Assembly (NCBI GenBank): GCA_932526585.2
Contig: OW052242.1
Span: forward strand, 52,322,975-52,386,974
DNA: 64,000 bases
Reading direction: 5' to 3'
Source: Philonthus cognatus
Taxonomy: Eukaryota > Arthropoda > Insecta > Coleoptera > Staphylinidae
The position numbers and the translations under genes are program-made. The notes under the pieces were generated by a model. That model was not told the DNA's origin and did not search any database. It worked only from the letters and a program-made list of their open reading frames with translations. Positions 44,687-55,734 of this stretch are shown one piece after another. The stretch's first letter is position 1; every line of letters starts with the position of its first letter.

Positions 44687-45548
44687 GCCACGCGTATTAA
44701 CCACTAATTTACAGTAAAGTATATAACGCCGAAATGTGTGGTGATCAATATCTATTGAGATGGAGCGAAAAATGCAACAATTATTTTTTTATGAATAGTT
44801 TTGGAATAATAATTATAAAAGTAGAATAAATTTAGATTTTTCAACTTTTCTATACTGTTGATATTTAGGTCATCATATCTTTAACAGGGAAAGTGCTGTT
44901 ATGGACACATCACCATTTTTGTACTTTATGTTTTGTGTGATAATCGATATTTATTATTATTATTATTATTATTACAAAAGATTGACAGTTAATAATTCAT
45001 TTTGACTGCTAACAATGATCGACTGCTGTCAAGATTTTAATGAATAATAGATATGACGTCATTGCTTTTAAGGCTTTCTTTGCAAAAAAGAAAATATTAT
45101 AATTTTAAATATCAAATCTAAAATAAATTATGAGTGTGATACATTACTGAGTTAAATAATAAATATTCTTTCAAAAAATAAGAATCTAAAATGGCCCCCA
45201 TAAGAAAAACAAAAGTTAGCTATGGTCCCCGGGTAAATGTTATAGTTATTTAAAAAAAATACGCTACTAGATTCCTTATTAAAAAAATTTTGCATTAATA
45301 AATAAAAACGATCTTGTAAAAAAACAGTTTTTTTCTTAATATATCGAAAACAAAAAAGATATTTAAAAATTGTTTTCAGATTATTGTTAGGCGCTAAAAT
45401 TCGAACTTTGCCTGTGACTTTAAATAACTGTGATCCCTATATATTCTGTCGAAATACGGACACCTTGTATAATCGAATGTATATTAATTCAATGAAATTA
45501 AAACGTACATTTTGTGGAAGCATTCTTCAGAATTATGAAGATTTAATT

Positions 45549-45835
45549 TGACTTTATTGGAAATCAAACCAAAATCATACTTTATTTTTCAGTTATATAA
45601 TTCCTAATGTAACTGAAAAAAAATTGTAGCAGTTCTTAATGTAACTGATAAAAATGTATCAATTTGGTTTGATTTCTAATAAAATCAACTTAAATATTCA
45701 AAATAAAACTAGTTTTTAGTTTAAATCATAGTTACATTTTCGGTTACATTAGGAATTGCAACAAACTTTGTAGAAATTCCTAATGTAACAGAAAAAATTA
45801 TGATATTGGTTTGATTTCTAATAAAGTCAATTTAA
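45549..45835. repeat. Inverted repeat with internal copies
   Basis: TTGACTTTATTGGAAATCAA at the left returns as TTGATTTCTAATAAAGTCAA at the right; between them ATTCCTAATGTAACTGAAAA-like units occur three times. Confidence 0.6.
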
Positions 45836-46167
45836 ATATTTAAAATAGAACTGATTATTAGTTTAAATAGTATTCACGTAAAAAAAATCACACACCGTAT
45901 TTTGTTTTACAAAAATAAAACGATATTGAAGGGCCAACGCAGCATTTCTGTTCTTGGAAAAGAAATACTAACTCAAAAGTCGACGCATTCCTCGAATCGT
46001 TAAAATAGATTTCTAAGCTATCTTTCTATTTCTGTATAAAATCATAATTTATGTGTTTATTTTAATTTTAGTATTGAGTAATTTATAGGATGATCAAAAG
46101 CGGATCCACCGCAAATGCTTATTTCATAATCCCTTAATAATTTTCGAGTACACGTACACAAACAGGC

Positions 46168-46475
46168 TTGTTACGCTCTGGTACATAATTTACGTATATT
46201 AGACCCATTGGAAATATATCTTCATGTCTCTTTCCACGTGCAGATACCACATAAATAATTTTACATTAAATCAGTTTTCTATGAAGTATTTCATTAATTG
46301 AACATGTATTTCTGCGTTGAATAAATATTAGTTAGATATTATTTTTCTCTCTTCATGTTAATGATTTTATTTAATTTTTCTACATCTGTTCTTCTTTATA
46401 TATTAAATAAGTAAGTATGAAAAGTTTTCTGCCTTTATGTACACTTACAGTTTTATTTTATCTCCAATAAGTTTT
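46168..46475 (+). repeat. ~300-bp dispersed repeat, copy 1
   Basis: From TACGTATATTAGACC through ATGTCTCTTTCCACGTGCAG to TTATCTCCAATAAG. The second copy is at 54222-54505, same orientation, and in both cases an HP half-copy lies near. Confidence 0.65.
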
Positions 46476-46601
46476 AATATTTGTCATGTATATTTACATC
46501 TACAGTTAATTTTTGTTATATGTATACATTTTTCGATTCATTGTTTTAAAAAAAAATATTTAATTTGAAGCTATTAACGAGTGTTTTCACTCCCTGGGTA
46601 A

Positions 46602-46672
46602 GCATGAAATATATTTTTCGAGTTTAGAAAAGCCTGAAAATTTGGATATTTCGGCGCGCGAGCGAAGCAAGT
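46602..46672. repeat. HP half-copy 23
   Basis: GCATGAAATATATTTTTCGAG to TTCGGCGCGCGAGCGAAGC, then no returning arm. Confidence 0.7.
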
Positions 46673-47052
46673 CGCAATAAAAAGCAAAAGGCAATACAAA
46701 AATTCCATGAAGCAAAAATATTAATTATTTTACAGGTAAATAATTGAACATTTTCAAATAATATACTGACGTTTCAATTTTATGAAATACTTTGAGAAAT
46801 TATTATTGTAAAAAGTATTTAAAAAAGTAGGTAATTTTAAGTAATTTTACGATTAACCTAGCCTTAACCTGTCTCAACGTCTTTGTTTATAAACAAAAAT
46901 AAATAAAACTTTACACTTATCCAAGTAAATATGTTGTGATTCCATTGGTGTAAATCAAAATTGTAAATATTTTATAGTTGTAATGTGATTAATTTATTTA
47001 TAACAATACGATATTTTCCTTAATTTTCATGTAATCAAGTTTTTATTACAAC
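46673..47052. other. AT-rich, no gene recognised
   Basis: Nothing identified before the LINE starts. Confidence 0.4.
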
Positions 47053-48630
47053 AGTACGTCAATTATGCAGTATTACGACAAAATAATATCATATACTGGG
47101 ACCAAATTAAAAAGCTATCTAAATACAGAAGGACTGACATACTACAGAAACTACGATATCCGACAACAACCGAAGTGACATGTGACTCCAAAAATGGCCG
47201 ACATATTTGCCGGGTATTTAAAAAAAAACTTTTCTGAGAAACAGACGATGACATATAACGACGATTTTTATAATACCGTAAACTCCTGGTACGCATCCTT
47301 CATAAATAACCATAATCCCTATCTCCCTGATGATGACATAGAAGAGGAATAGTATTTCAGTGTGCTACATAAAGGTAAAAACAGCGCGCCTGGTTATGAT
47401 AACATTCCTAGATCAATCCTTAAATCCCTTCCAGAAAACATCCATAAATATATTATCAAAATCCTCAATTTCATTTACCAAACCCAAACCATCCCCCAGG
47501 AATGGAAGCAGGGTATAATTACATGCATATTAAAACACGATAGCGATGCGCTAGAAGTCTCTAGCTATAGACCAATTACGCTGCTTCCAGTTCTGGGAAA
47601 AATATTCGAATCCATCCTCAAAAATAAACTCCTAGCTCATATCTCCCAACCCATTCCTCCCTATCAATTCGGATTCCTCCAAAATAGATCAAAAACGCTC
47701 CCATTCAGTATCCTATCCTCTAACTGAAAAACAGCACACCTTGAAAACAAAAAAACAGCTATATTATTCCTAGATATAAAAAAGGCTTTTGACTCAGTCT
47801 GGCATCGAGGTCTGCTGTTTAAGTGCAACTCCCTCAATATCCCATTACACCTAATTTATCTCATTGATAATTTCCTAAACAATCGACTCCTTAATGTCCG
47901 CGTCCAAAATACCATCTCCAGGCCCTTTATTCCTCAACAAAGTGTTCCCCAAGGCTCCCCATTATCTCCCCTCCTATACAATATCTATGTCTATGACATA
48001 TACAACCCCAACCCACAGTATCTTAATCCCTCAGCATATCCCCTGCTCTTTGCCGATGACACTGCCCTTAAAACACACCAACCCACCCTTCCTAAAGGTC
48101 TCTCTACTCTCCAGGGGCTAATAGATTCGCTATCTCTTTGGTTTGCCAGATGGAGAATATCCATTAATCCCAATAAATCCTATCTATTCATACCCTTCCA
48201 CAGACCGCTCAATTCCCCATTTAGCATAACTATATCAAACACCGTAATCAGCCCATCCCCTGCTTGTAAATACCTTGGCATCACTTTCGACCCCAAACTA
48301 TCCTTCAAATTCCATTCCCAAACCATGAAAACAAAAATTCAAAATAGGGCGCGGCACTTCAGATCGTTAACCTTTAAAAATAAAGGGATCACGACAAAAC
48401 AGCTGTCATCTATAAAATTATCTACCGCCCCCTATTAGAATATGCTTTAATCCTCTTCCTTAACCCTCGTCCCACAACATTAAATAATATCGAAGTCGCA
48501 GAACGATCAGCCCTTAGAATCCTCACAAAAATCCGCCACCCCAATAACCCACTCCACAACCCCTCCAATACCTTATTGTATGAAAAAACAGAAATAATCC
48601 CTATCCAACAACGACTTACCCGATTGTACG
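47053..48630 (+). pseudogene. Jockey-like reverse transcriptase, several breaks
   Basis: The reading holds GKNSAPGYDNIPRSILKSL (RT0/1), SSYRPITLLPVLGKIFE, then a stop, AILFLDIKKAFDSVWHRGLL (motif A), VPQGSPLSPLLYNIY (motif B), YPLLFADDTAL (motif C) and CKYLGITFDPKLSFKFH. Stops near 47184, 47351, 47725 and a frameshift near 48390 disable it. All RT catalytic Asp residues are still visible. Confidence 0.85.
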
Positions 48631-48633
48631 ACG

Positions 48634-50686
48634 TTTTTTCTGCTCCATTTTTTCTACTCCATTTTTTCTACTCCGATTTTTCTACTAATTTTTTTCTACT
48701 ATTGTTATTATCTACCCAAAATAATAATACTCAAACGTCAATGAAAAACTGAATTATTATTAAAATGTAATGTAATGTCCGACGTCTTTAAGGTACAATA
48801 AAATTTCATTTTTTCGTTCTTCGTACTGAAGCACCACGTTGCTGATTCGGTCTTCTTGCTACTGTCTCGATTGATTCCTGTCTTTTTTAATTCGTTTGCC
48901 TAAATCCAGCTCACGGATCATACACTCAGTGTCCGCTTGTTCCATTATAAGTTCTTTCATAAATGTGTATAAACTCGGATGATTTTTGCCCACAACAATT
49001 TGGAACCGGTTATGCCAGCCTTCAGAAACATTGTTGGTTCGGGATAAATTTTGAAGAATTGCATCGTACATATTCCACAGCTCTGGTGGAAATCTTGGTG
49101 ATGTAGCGCGTCGTCTACCTCGCGCAGTTTTTCCGCGTACATAGTTCTCCTGCCAGAATCAGAAAGGTGTAAAAAACTGAAGTTGTATATTAATTATACA
49201 TTAATTACCGCGTAATAATCTATGATCGATTTGAAATCTTCCGCAGCTTGTCGCTCAAAAGCAGCGAAGGTTCGAACGACATCTTCGATTGGCACAAATG
49301 CGGTTGCGCACATCATTTGGGCAGCTATCTTAATTTTTCGCTCATCATTTCGGTCACTATAAGCTTGTTGTAGACCATGTTCTTGAATGCGGCGAAACAC
49401 TGCTTGACGTAGGTGGGAGAAACAAGCCTTGACAGTAGTGTTGCCGATGGATTTAGCTGCATTAATAATGGCCATCTCGAAATCTGTCATAACGACAACC
49501 GGCACAGTACGAGGAATCCCAGATGTTTGACATGCAGCGTTAACCACTGCAAATACTTTTTCGTATGCCACCTCTTTTTTACCGTCCATTAAGGCGTATA
49601 CTAGCGGTAATGCCACAATGTGGGTTACTCCACGGCGAATTTGTTGGAAAGAGGCTAAGATGGCGAAAAGTTGGAAACAAATATGAGGCACAACCTGTAA
49701 ATAAAATTAACCGGAATCAACCGAATAAACCGAAATCAAATCAAATCAAATCAAAATTTAAATCAAATCAATCAAGCTACCTTGAAGGTCCCATCGACGT
49801 ACCAATTGGAACTTCTCATGAGGCGCCTCAAATTTTCTTTTGTCGCAAAAATGATTAGTCGCCCGACCGATTCTATTTCATCCGTATCCCAAGAATCGTA
49901 CAGCAAAAATTTTTCGCCACCTGCCGTATCCCGATACCTTTGTGGAATTTCTTCCAAATCATTTATGTCAGTGGGGTTGGTCGGCATGTGTTGGAGTCTT
50001 TGGCGTTGGATAGCTCTATTTAAGTTAGGTCGATCAGGAAGCAAGGCTAATATTTCGGAAGGCACATCATGCAATTCGCTCCGGAGCAGTTGCACAGGTG
50101 GAGCTTCCGGGTGATCTTCCGCTTTGCGTTTCAGGCGATTCTGAAGGTAAAAACCCCGTGAACACCATACCACCAACCTGATTCATTAATTCAACCTTTA
50201 TTTTCTCGGCTTCGACTTCTTCCATGTTGGGTGCATGTCCTTGGTGAGGCGATTCATCCGGACCCCTCAAGAGTTCAACGGCTTGACCGTGGGTTGAATA
50301 AGAACGGGTCACCGCTCGAGCCCTGCACTCCGGATATTGGCGGCACTTCCAATTTACTCGCTCATTTTTTTCATTGTTTTTGGAATACAAATATCCCCCA
50401 ATGTGCAACAACGTACTTCGAGATGTTTTAATCAGTTCCACGTCCATAATTTTAAAAGAAGTTGAAAGAATATTATCAAAGTTACAAATGTGTCAAATTA
50501 TGACTGAACGTGAAGTTGTCATGAAGATGTCAGTGTTCTAATGTTTTTCGAATGTTCGAAAATTCAATAAATTAATATTGGTAGAAAAAGAAATTAGTAG
50601 AATTTTTTATGCAGTAGGAAAAAGAATAAGGTAGAAATAATTATTAGTAGAAAAAAAGGAGTAGAAAAATTGACGCCCTACGCGAC
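48634..50686 (-). mobile_element. MULE DNA transposon
   Basis: The LINE coding sequence is continuous across the insertion. Both ends consist of arrays of TTTTTCTACT (five copies at 48634-48708; inverted at 50590-50676) rather than a long unique inverted repeat. The flanks TACGACG and TACGCGA suggest a 7-9 bp target duplication, as Mutator-type elements make. The transposase exons inside are open, which makes this the best-preserved DNA transposon of the window. Confidence 0.8.
48859..50447 (-). CDS. MULE transposase with FLYWCH finger, spliced
   Basis: Start ATG at 50447. Residues 1-75 form a FLYWCH-type zinc finger (HIGGYLYSKNN, NWKCRQYPECRARAVT, SPHQGHAPN). A frame change near 50141-50177 could be a 37-nt GT-AG segment, too short for comfort, or a frameshift. 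The next exon ends WYVDGTFK with the first catalytic Asp. A clear intron at 49695-49780 (GTAGC...TTACAG) joins to VVPHICFQLFAI. Then come VVVMTDFEMAI (second Asp), the CFSHLRQAVFRRI Cys-x2-His motif and, after a second intron at 49150-49208, ENYVRGKTARGRR and SRTNNVSEGWHNRF, the conserved end of this family, to the stop at 48859. It cuts and pastes the element in the nucleus. Confidence 0.75.
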
Positions 50687-50891
50687 TTACCCAACTGTCC
50701 CAAAAATTCGCATATAACCCACACATCCATGACATTCTTAATCACCTCTGTTTAGTACGAAACCCCAATATTTCTCCCAGATTCAATAACCCAGAAACCA
50801 CTATTCATCAATTCATCTCATCTCACATGAATCATACCTAACTGACAAGACAAGGACAACTAAAACTTAGGCTGAAAGACTAATACAATAT

Positions 50892-51166
50892 AGTTATGTA
50901 ATGGTATCCACATACCAAAATGCTGAGAAGACAGTTCCCAGGAATGATGCGCCTTATCGCAGGCACGTTCCAGAGCGTCCCATTCTTCATCATGGACAAT
51001 TATCTCATGCATGAATCAATTACAATCGTACTTTCGTTCGGAAAGCATCTCCGTGTCCTTTATCGTTATAACCGTTGCGACAAATGAAATACCTTTGTAA
51101 CTCAATTAATTAAGTGAAATAAAAAACTTTTTAAAAAATTAAAATTTCAAATCGTGAAATTTAACT
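50892..51166 (+). repeat. 5' LTR of errantivirus 2
   Basis: 275 bp; one difference (CAATTACAAT versus CAGTTACAAT) from the 3' LTR. Confidence 0.92.
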
Positions 51167-51440
51167 GGCGCTGCGAACAGGATATTCGCGACTGAACTGT
51201 TAATCAATCGACGGGATTGACCCACGAAAAGTGATTTCTATCCCTGGTGAAAGACAGTAACAGGTGGCTTTCAAGTCTTTGTGCGAGAATCCAACGAAGA
51301 GGAAAGAAGATACATCTAGGGAAATACACACCACACGATGCAGATCCTAGTGCTGTAAGTCCTTTGTTTTCTTCCATCCCAAAAGTGTAATTGTTTCAAA
51401 AAAAAAAAAAAAAAAAAAATAATCAATTCAATTTTATTTA

Positions 51441-52256
51441 ATGTCCGATACCGACATTGAAATAATTGCTGACGATTTAGATACGTTAGAAAATTCAACA
51501 CCTAGATATAAGATAAAACCAAGTATTTTAGGCAACGTTAGATTTAGTCCGATTCCACAAAAAATAGTTTGTGATGCGGGGCGTGAATTTCAAAATAATA
51601 CCTTCAAAGAATTTTGTAAAATGAACAAAATTGAACTTCATTTCACAACAGTGAATAACCCGAGTTCTAATTCCCAAATAGAGAGATTTCACTCAACCAT
51701 TATAGAAAAATTAAGAATACTAAAACTGAAAAATCCCAATGAAGTTCCATCAAATTTAATGATTTCAGCAGTTTCGATTTACAATCAATCAATACATTCT
51801 TCTACCGGATTTTCACCCTTTTACTTACTATACGGCCCTTACGAGAGAACTCCAGAATTCGATTTAGACATGACTGTATTCGAACAGTATAATGAAAAAA
51901 GAAAACAAGAAATTCTACCATTCTATGATCAAGTATACCTCAAAAACAAGCAATTAGCCGAAAACATTTTAGAAAAACGTAACGAAACCCGCGTTGATCC
52001 GCCTAACGTAGAAAATCGCGAAGTTTATGTAAATAGGAAAAAACCCAGTAAAGCTAATCCTATATACGACAAGGTAATTGTTGAAAAACAAGAATCGAAT
52101 AAAATTTTTGGAAAAACTCAAAAATCAAGAAATACCACAGCTAACATTAAAAAGGTTAAGAAACTAAGAAAAACAACTTCTTTACAGGTTCCCGATACTG
52201 GCGGTGACGATCCTCCAGATTCACCACAACCAGGCCCTTCAGGTCAAACCCATTAA
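51441..52256 (+). CDS. Fused reading frame: N-terminal piece plus integrase core
   Basis: 271 residues. The first 40 or so (MSDTDIEIIADDLDTLENST) resemble a Gag-type start; from about residue 41 the frame is integrase, with CDAGREF (Asp 45) and NSQIERFHSTI (Glu 81) spaced by 35 residues as in DD35E enzymes. The first catalytic Asp and the zinc domain are lost in the deletion, so it cannot integrate DNA by itself. Residues 85-190 are the integrase C-terminal part (SIHSSTGFSPFYLLYGPYER); the end is Lys-rich and then Pro-rich (DDPPDSPQPGPSG). A poly-A run at 51399-51419 precedes the ATG. Confidence 0.75.
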   Translation: MSDTDIEIIADDLDTLENSTPRYKIKPSILGNVRFSPIPQKIVCDAGREFQNNTFKEFCKMNKIELHFTTVNNPSSNSQIERFHSTIIEKLRILKLKNPNEVPSNLMISAVSIYNQSIHSSTGFSPFYLLYGPYERTPEFDLDMTVFEQYNEKRKQEILPFYDQVYLKNKQLAENILEKRNETRVDPPNVENREVYVNRKKPSKANPIYDKVIVEKQESNKIFGKTQKSRNTTANIKKVKKLRKTTSLQVPDTGGDDPPDSPQPGPSGQTH

Positions 52257-53766
52257 AAACAACGGCTATTTTCAAGAAATCATAGGCCCAGTAAAAGTAA
52301 TGGACCACTACCATAATTTTCTATTTTTCGTAAATACATCAAAATTAGAAATAGGATTCAAACAGCTATTAGCAAACACTGAAACTCTAAAGAAAGATGC
52401 TTCAATAGATAAACTAACATACCAAATTTATAAACAACTTGCTTTAAATTGCAGAAATATTGAACTATTACTGAGAAAATTAAGTTATAAATCAAAACGA
52501 GCATTGGCTAATATTCTAGGAAAAACCATCAAATTCATTACAGGAAATCTCGACGACGACGACTTGCAAAATATTAATGAAAATTTACAGAAATTACATA
52601 ATAATCAAAATTCCGAAATGAAACAAATAAATAAACTAACAACTTTCGCAAATCATTTATCAAAAAGATATTCATGTGATTTAGAAATCTTAATGTCAAA
52701 TTTAAACAAAACAAAACATTTTATTGAAGGTTTAACGTTTATCGAAGATACAAGAACATTATTACAAAACGAAGTTTACCATTCAGAACATTTAATAAAA
52801 ACGTTAGAATTGCTTGAACGCGCAATCAGCTTGTCATGGAAAGGAATTCCAGATTTAGAACTTTTAACGATAGATGAACTTATAACTGTTCAAAATTACT
52901 TGACGAAAATCTATAATCCAAAGCAATTGTTGCCAATTGAAACGACTCAATTATTAAACATTTTAGAGTTATCAAAACTTATAGTAATAGGAACAAAAGA
53001 AACAATTACATTCCTTCTCAAAATACCCATTTTAAAACCAATTTCCGCAAATTATTCTCAAATCTACCCGATTCCGAATTATCAAGATATCGTTATTGTC
53101 CCACCAAAACCATTTCTAATCGAGATGAACAACTTAAAATACTGGACTAACGAAGATTGCCAGAGTTTCCACATCATCACCTTGTGTCTGCAACAACCGA
53201 CCCAAGAGGATTGTAATTTATTGAATGCTAACAAATGCAAAACAATAAAAATTGCTAACGATTACCAAATTACATCTGTACTGCGTAATAGACAATTACT
53301 AGTACTATCAAAGAGAAAACTTGAAATGATTGAAGATTGTCAAGGACAACTAGATAGAACATTTATACAAGGACCAAATTTAATCAGTTCACAATGCCGA
53401 ATAATATTGGAAAAATCCACATATGTCAACACTACACCTACGTACGAGTTAACATTGTACCACATTTCAAATGAAACATTGAAGTTTTATCAAGAAGCAA
53501 AACTTCAACTGCGACATCTCAAAGATCCAACCATTCTTCAACAAGAGGCTGAAGAACTCAAGAATCAACCACTACATTTGGAACCACTGGTTCACATAAT
53601 TCATTATGGATTTACCGGCCTTGTATTATTGTTAATAATACTTGCCACGGCCATCATTATCAAATTCAGGACACGCATTATCGACCTTTTCTGCAAACCA
53701 AGAAAAATCATTCGCATCAAGATGGTCGATCCAAATCAAGAAGACACCCCCGCATTGCCGAATTGA
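52204..53766 (+). CDS. env: Envelope (F-like fusion) protein, open
   Basis: 520 residues without a break, overlapping the previous frame by 53 bp. In errantiviruses env is made from a spliced message, so the true N-terminus may come from an upstream leader; no signal peptide is visible at this Met. A basic KSKR site at residues 96-99 is followed by ALANILGKTIKFITGNLD, matching the cleavage and fusion-peptide region of baculovirus F-type envelopes. The middle is helical, with NxS/T sites and paired cysteines. Near residues 470-488 lies a membrane helix (LVLLLIILATAIIIKF), then a 32-residue cytoplasmic tail. The length is normal for the family. It is an old endogenous viral-type gene in a defective element. 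Confidence 0.85.
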   Translation: MTILQIHHNQALQVKPIKNNGYFQEIIGPVKVMDHYHNFLFFVNTSKLEIGFKQLLANTETLKKDASIDKLTYQIYKQLALNCRNIELLLRKLSYKSKRALANILGKTIKFITGNLDDDDLQNINENLQKLHNNQNSEMKQINKLTTFANHLSKRYSCDLEILMSNLNKTKHFIEGLTFIEDTRTLLQNEVYHSEHLIKTLELLERAISLSWKGIPDLELLTIDELITVQNYLTKIYNPKQLLPIETTQLLNILELSKLIVIGTKETITFLLKIPILKPISANYSQIYPIPNYQDIVIVPPKPFLIEMNNLKYWTNEDCQSFHIITLCLQQPTQEDCNLLNANKCKTIKIANDYQITSVLRNRQLLVLSKRKLEMIEDCQGQLDRTFIQGPNLISSQCRIILEKSTYVNTTPTYELTLYHISNETLKFYQEAKLQLRHLKDPTILQQEAEELKNQPLHLEPLVHIIHYGFTGLVLLLIILATAIIIKFRTRIIDLFCKPRKIIRIKMVDPNQEDTPALPN

Positions 53767-53795
53767 ACGAGGTCGTTCAAACCTAAGGAGGGAGG

Positions 53796-54070
53796 AGTTA
53801 TGTAATGGTATCCACATACCAAAATGCTGAGAAGACAGTTCCCAGGAATGATGCGCCTTATCGCAGGCACGTTCCAGAGCGTCCCATTCTTCATCATGGA
53901 CAATTATCTCATGCATGAATCAGTTACAATCGTACTTTCGTTCGGAAAGCATCTCCGTGTCCTTTATCGTTATAACCGTTGCGACAAATGAAATACCTTT
54001 GTAACTCAATTAATTAAGTGAAATAAAAAACTTTTTAAAAAATTAAAATTTCAAATCGTGAAATTTAACT
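53796..54070 (+). repeat. 3' LTR of errantivirus 2
   Basis: Preceded by the polypurine run AAGGAGGGAGG and followed by the ATAT target duplication. Confidence 0.92.
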
Positions 54071-54185
54071 ATATAAATAAACCCTCAAACCGTAAGCAAC
54101 GTTCTTTCTTTATGACACTTGCGACACACATTTTGATAGTTGTGACATATTTTACACTTACGAGTGTCTTCTACTCCCAGACAAA

Positions 54186-54217
54186 GCATGAAGTAAAATT
54201 TCGAGTTTTCAAAAGCC
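54186..54217. repeat. HP half-copy 24
   Basis: CTCCCAGACAAAGCATGAAG stem start and TCGAG, cut off after AAAAGCCG. Confidence 0.65.
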
Positions 54218-54221
54218 GATT

Positions 54222-54505
54222 GTACATTAAGTACGTATATTAGATCAATTGGAAATGCATCTTCCTGTCTCTTTCCATGTGCAAATACTATGTAAACAAT
54301 TTTACATTAATTTAATTTTCTATGAATTATTAAATCAATTGAAAATGTATCTTTCCGTTGAATGATAATTTAAAACCATGAGTTTGCTTTCTTTGTTTTA
54401 ATACTAACGACAAATATTTCGCTCCATCTTTTTTTCTTTATTTATTAGATAAATAAGATTCCAGCCTGTAAGTAGACTTACAACTTCACTTTATCTCCAA
54501 TAAAT
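54222..54505 (+). repeat. ~300-bp dispersed repeat, copy 2
   Basis: Diverged direct counterpart of 46168-46475. Further partial units continue to about 54680 (AGATCAGTAGAAAATGCATT). Confidence 0.65.
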
Positions 54506-55242
54506 TTGACCACATCAAATTATTTTTCTATATCTTATTATTAGATCAGTAGAAAATGCATTTCTCCGTTTAATGAAAATATATAACTAAATGCTTTTCT
54601 TTCTTTATGTAAAATAACTTATTTAATTTATTTTCATCTCTTTTTCTTTATGTATTAAATAAATAAGTATATACTGTCTGAATGTATGCTCTGTACATAA
54701 TGTGCACACCAGTTGCAGGCTAACGACATTCCGCCCTTTTATTGGCAGCGTTTCTTGAATATCAATTTCGAATCCGCTAAACACTAAAAATACATTTTCC
54801 AATTCCGCAGGCGGTGTAAATATTTTTAAAGAGAATATCCAGACGGTTATTTTCATGTTAATTTTATCGACGCATTGAAAAACTGAACAGCATTTCATAT
54901 TTCGACGAACTGAGAATTAATTAAAATAACGAAAACGAACCAATGAAAGTTTAAACTAAGTTAAGCAATTTATCACATTTTTTTTGAAATACAAATATAC
55001 ATTTCGGACATAAAGTACCTAATATTAATTTTGATTGATAATCGTCGTTTTGTGTCCGAAATGTACATTTTAGTAATTGAAATAAAAGTGTAAAGAACGG
55101 TTATTAGTGGTTTATTTATCCATTTAATTTGATCTTCAGGTAACTCAAGTGGCCAAACCATAAGTATGCTGGGAATTCATAACTATTTTGAATTCGAATT
55201 GCTTACACTTTAAGTTCGCAGAACATTAAATATTAAATGAAG
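54506..55242. other. No gene recognised; GC-richer island
   Basis: 54690-54900 is GC-richer and shows no copy elsewhere in the window; the 91-residue minus-strand frame over it matches nothing I know. The rest is AT-rich. Confidence 0.4.
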
Positions 55243-55356
55243 AATTCGTATAATCCAAAAACAGTAGGTCTTAATTAATAAGTCTACTAAGACCATAGGT
55301 ATTTTGTCTTAGTAGTCTTATTAATTAAGACCTATTGTTTGTGGTTTATACGAATT
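55243..55356. repeat. 114-bp hairpin
   Basis: AATTCGTATAATCCAAAAAC and GTAGGTCTTAATTAATAAG pair with the returning strand almost perfectly around a short loop (CATAGGTATTTT). A diverged half-copy is at 32690-32766. Confidence 0.7.
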
Positions 55357-55734
55357 TTTTCGAAAATTTACATTTAACAATTAATTTATTTCATACTTAT
55401 TTATAAAATATGACAATTTATTGATTATACAAACAAATAGCAATAATTCAAATAGAATTTTAGTAAAAACTTCAAATGTTCAAATTTGAATGATTTTGTC
55501 ATAACTTTTTTGAATCTATTGAATTTTCTAGATATGTAAACGATAAATTAAATAAAAAATATATAATAAAACTCTGAAAGAAGAAGCTCAATGTTCAAAA
55601 AATGCAAAATTCTGTGTTCAGGGGCTTGACATTTAAAATTACCTAAAATGATCTCAATAACATCGCCACCATTTTCATTTTTGGGATAGTATCTGTAAAT
55701 GTAAGTGTGCCGGTAAAAGTTTCATGGGTCTGGC

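Larger units (their letters stand above)
43321..45467. mobile_element. TA-flanked long-TIR element, copy C
   Basis: Opens CAGGCTGCCCGTATTTCAAC, ends GGACACCTTG, TA on both sides. Interior follows copy A to the ATTGACAGTTA site, where A has the hAT insertion and C does not. Contains one HP and three AGTTGACATAAGTCGGC-type units at 44311-44462. No transposase. Confidence 0.7.
47053..50891 (+). mobile_element. Jockey-like LINE interrupted by a MULE
   Basis: RT sequence runs from 47053 to about 48630, is broken by the MULE, and the C-terminal end resumes at about 50686, with NPHIHDILNHLCLVRNPNIS in frame to a stop near 50840. An errantivirus begins at 50892. The 5' part with endonuclease is missing. 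Same family as the decayed LINE at 35025-36770. Confidence 0.8.
50892..54070 (+). mobile_element. Errantivirus element 2, internally deleted
   Basis: 275-bp LTRs (50892-51166 and 53796-54070) start AGTTAT and end TTAACT and differ by one base that I can see. ATAT flanks both ends. TGGCGCTGCGAACAGG follows the 5' LTR as primer site (tRNA not assigned) and AAGGAGGGAGG precedes the 3' LTR. Between lie only a short gag-like start fused to the integrase core, and env. RT, RNase H and protease are deleted. Two nearly identical LTRs on a deleted body suggest the deleted form moved recently with help in trans. Confidence 0.9.

Noticed and set aside
49565..50431. Plus-strand open frames across the MULE
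   Set aside because: They are antisense shadows of the well-conserved minus-strand transposase.
53632..53916. Minus-strand 94-residue frame over the env end and LTR
   Set aside because: Antisense to the env tail and extends into the LTR; no motif.
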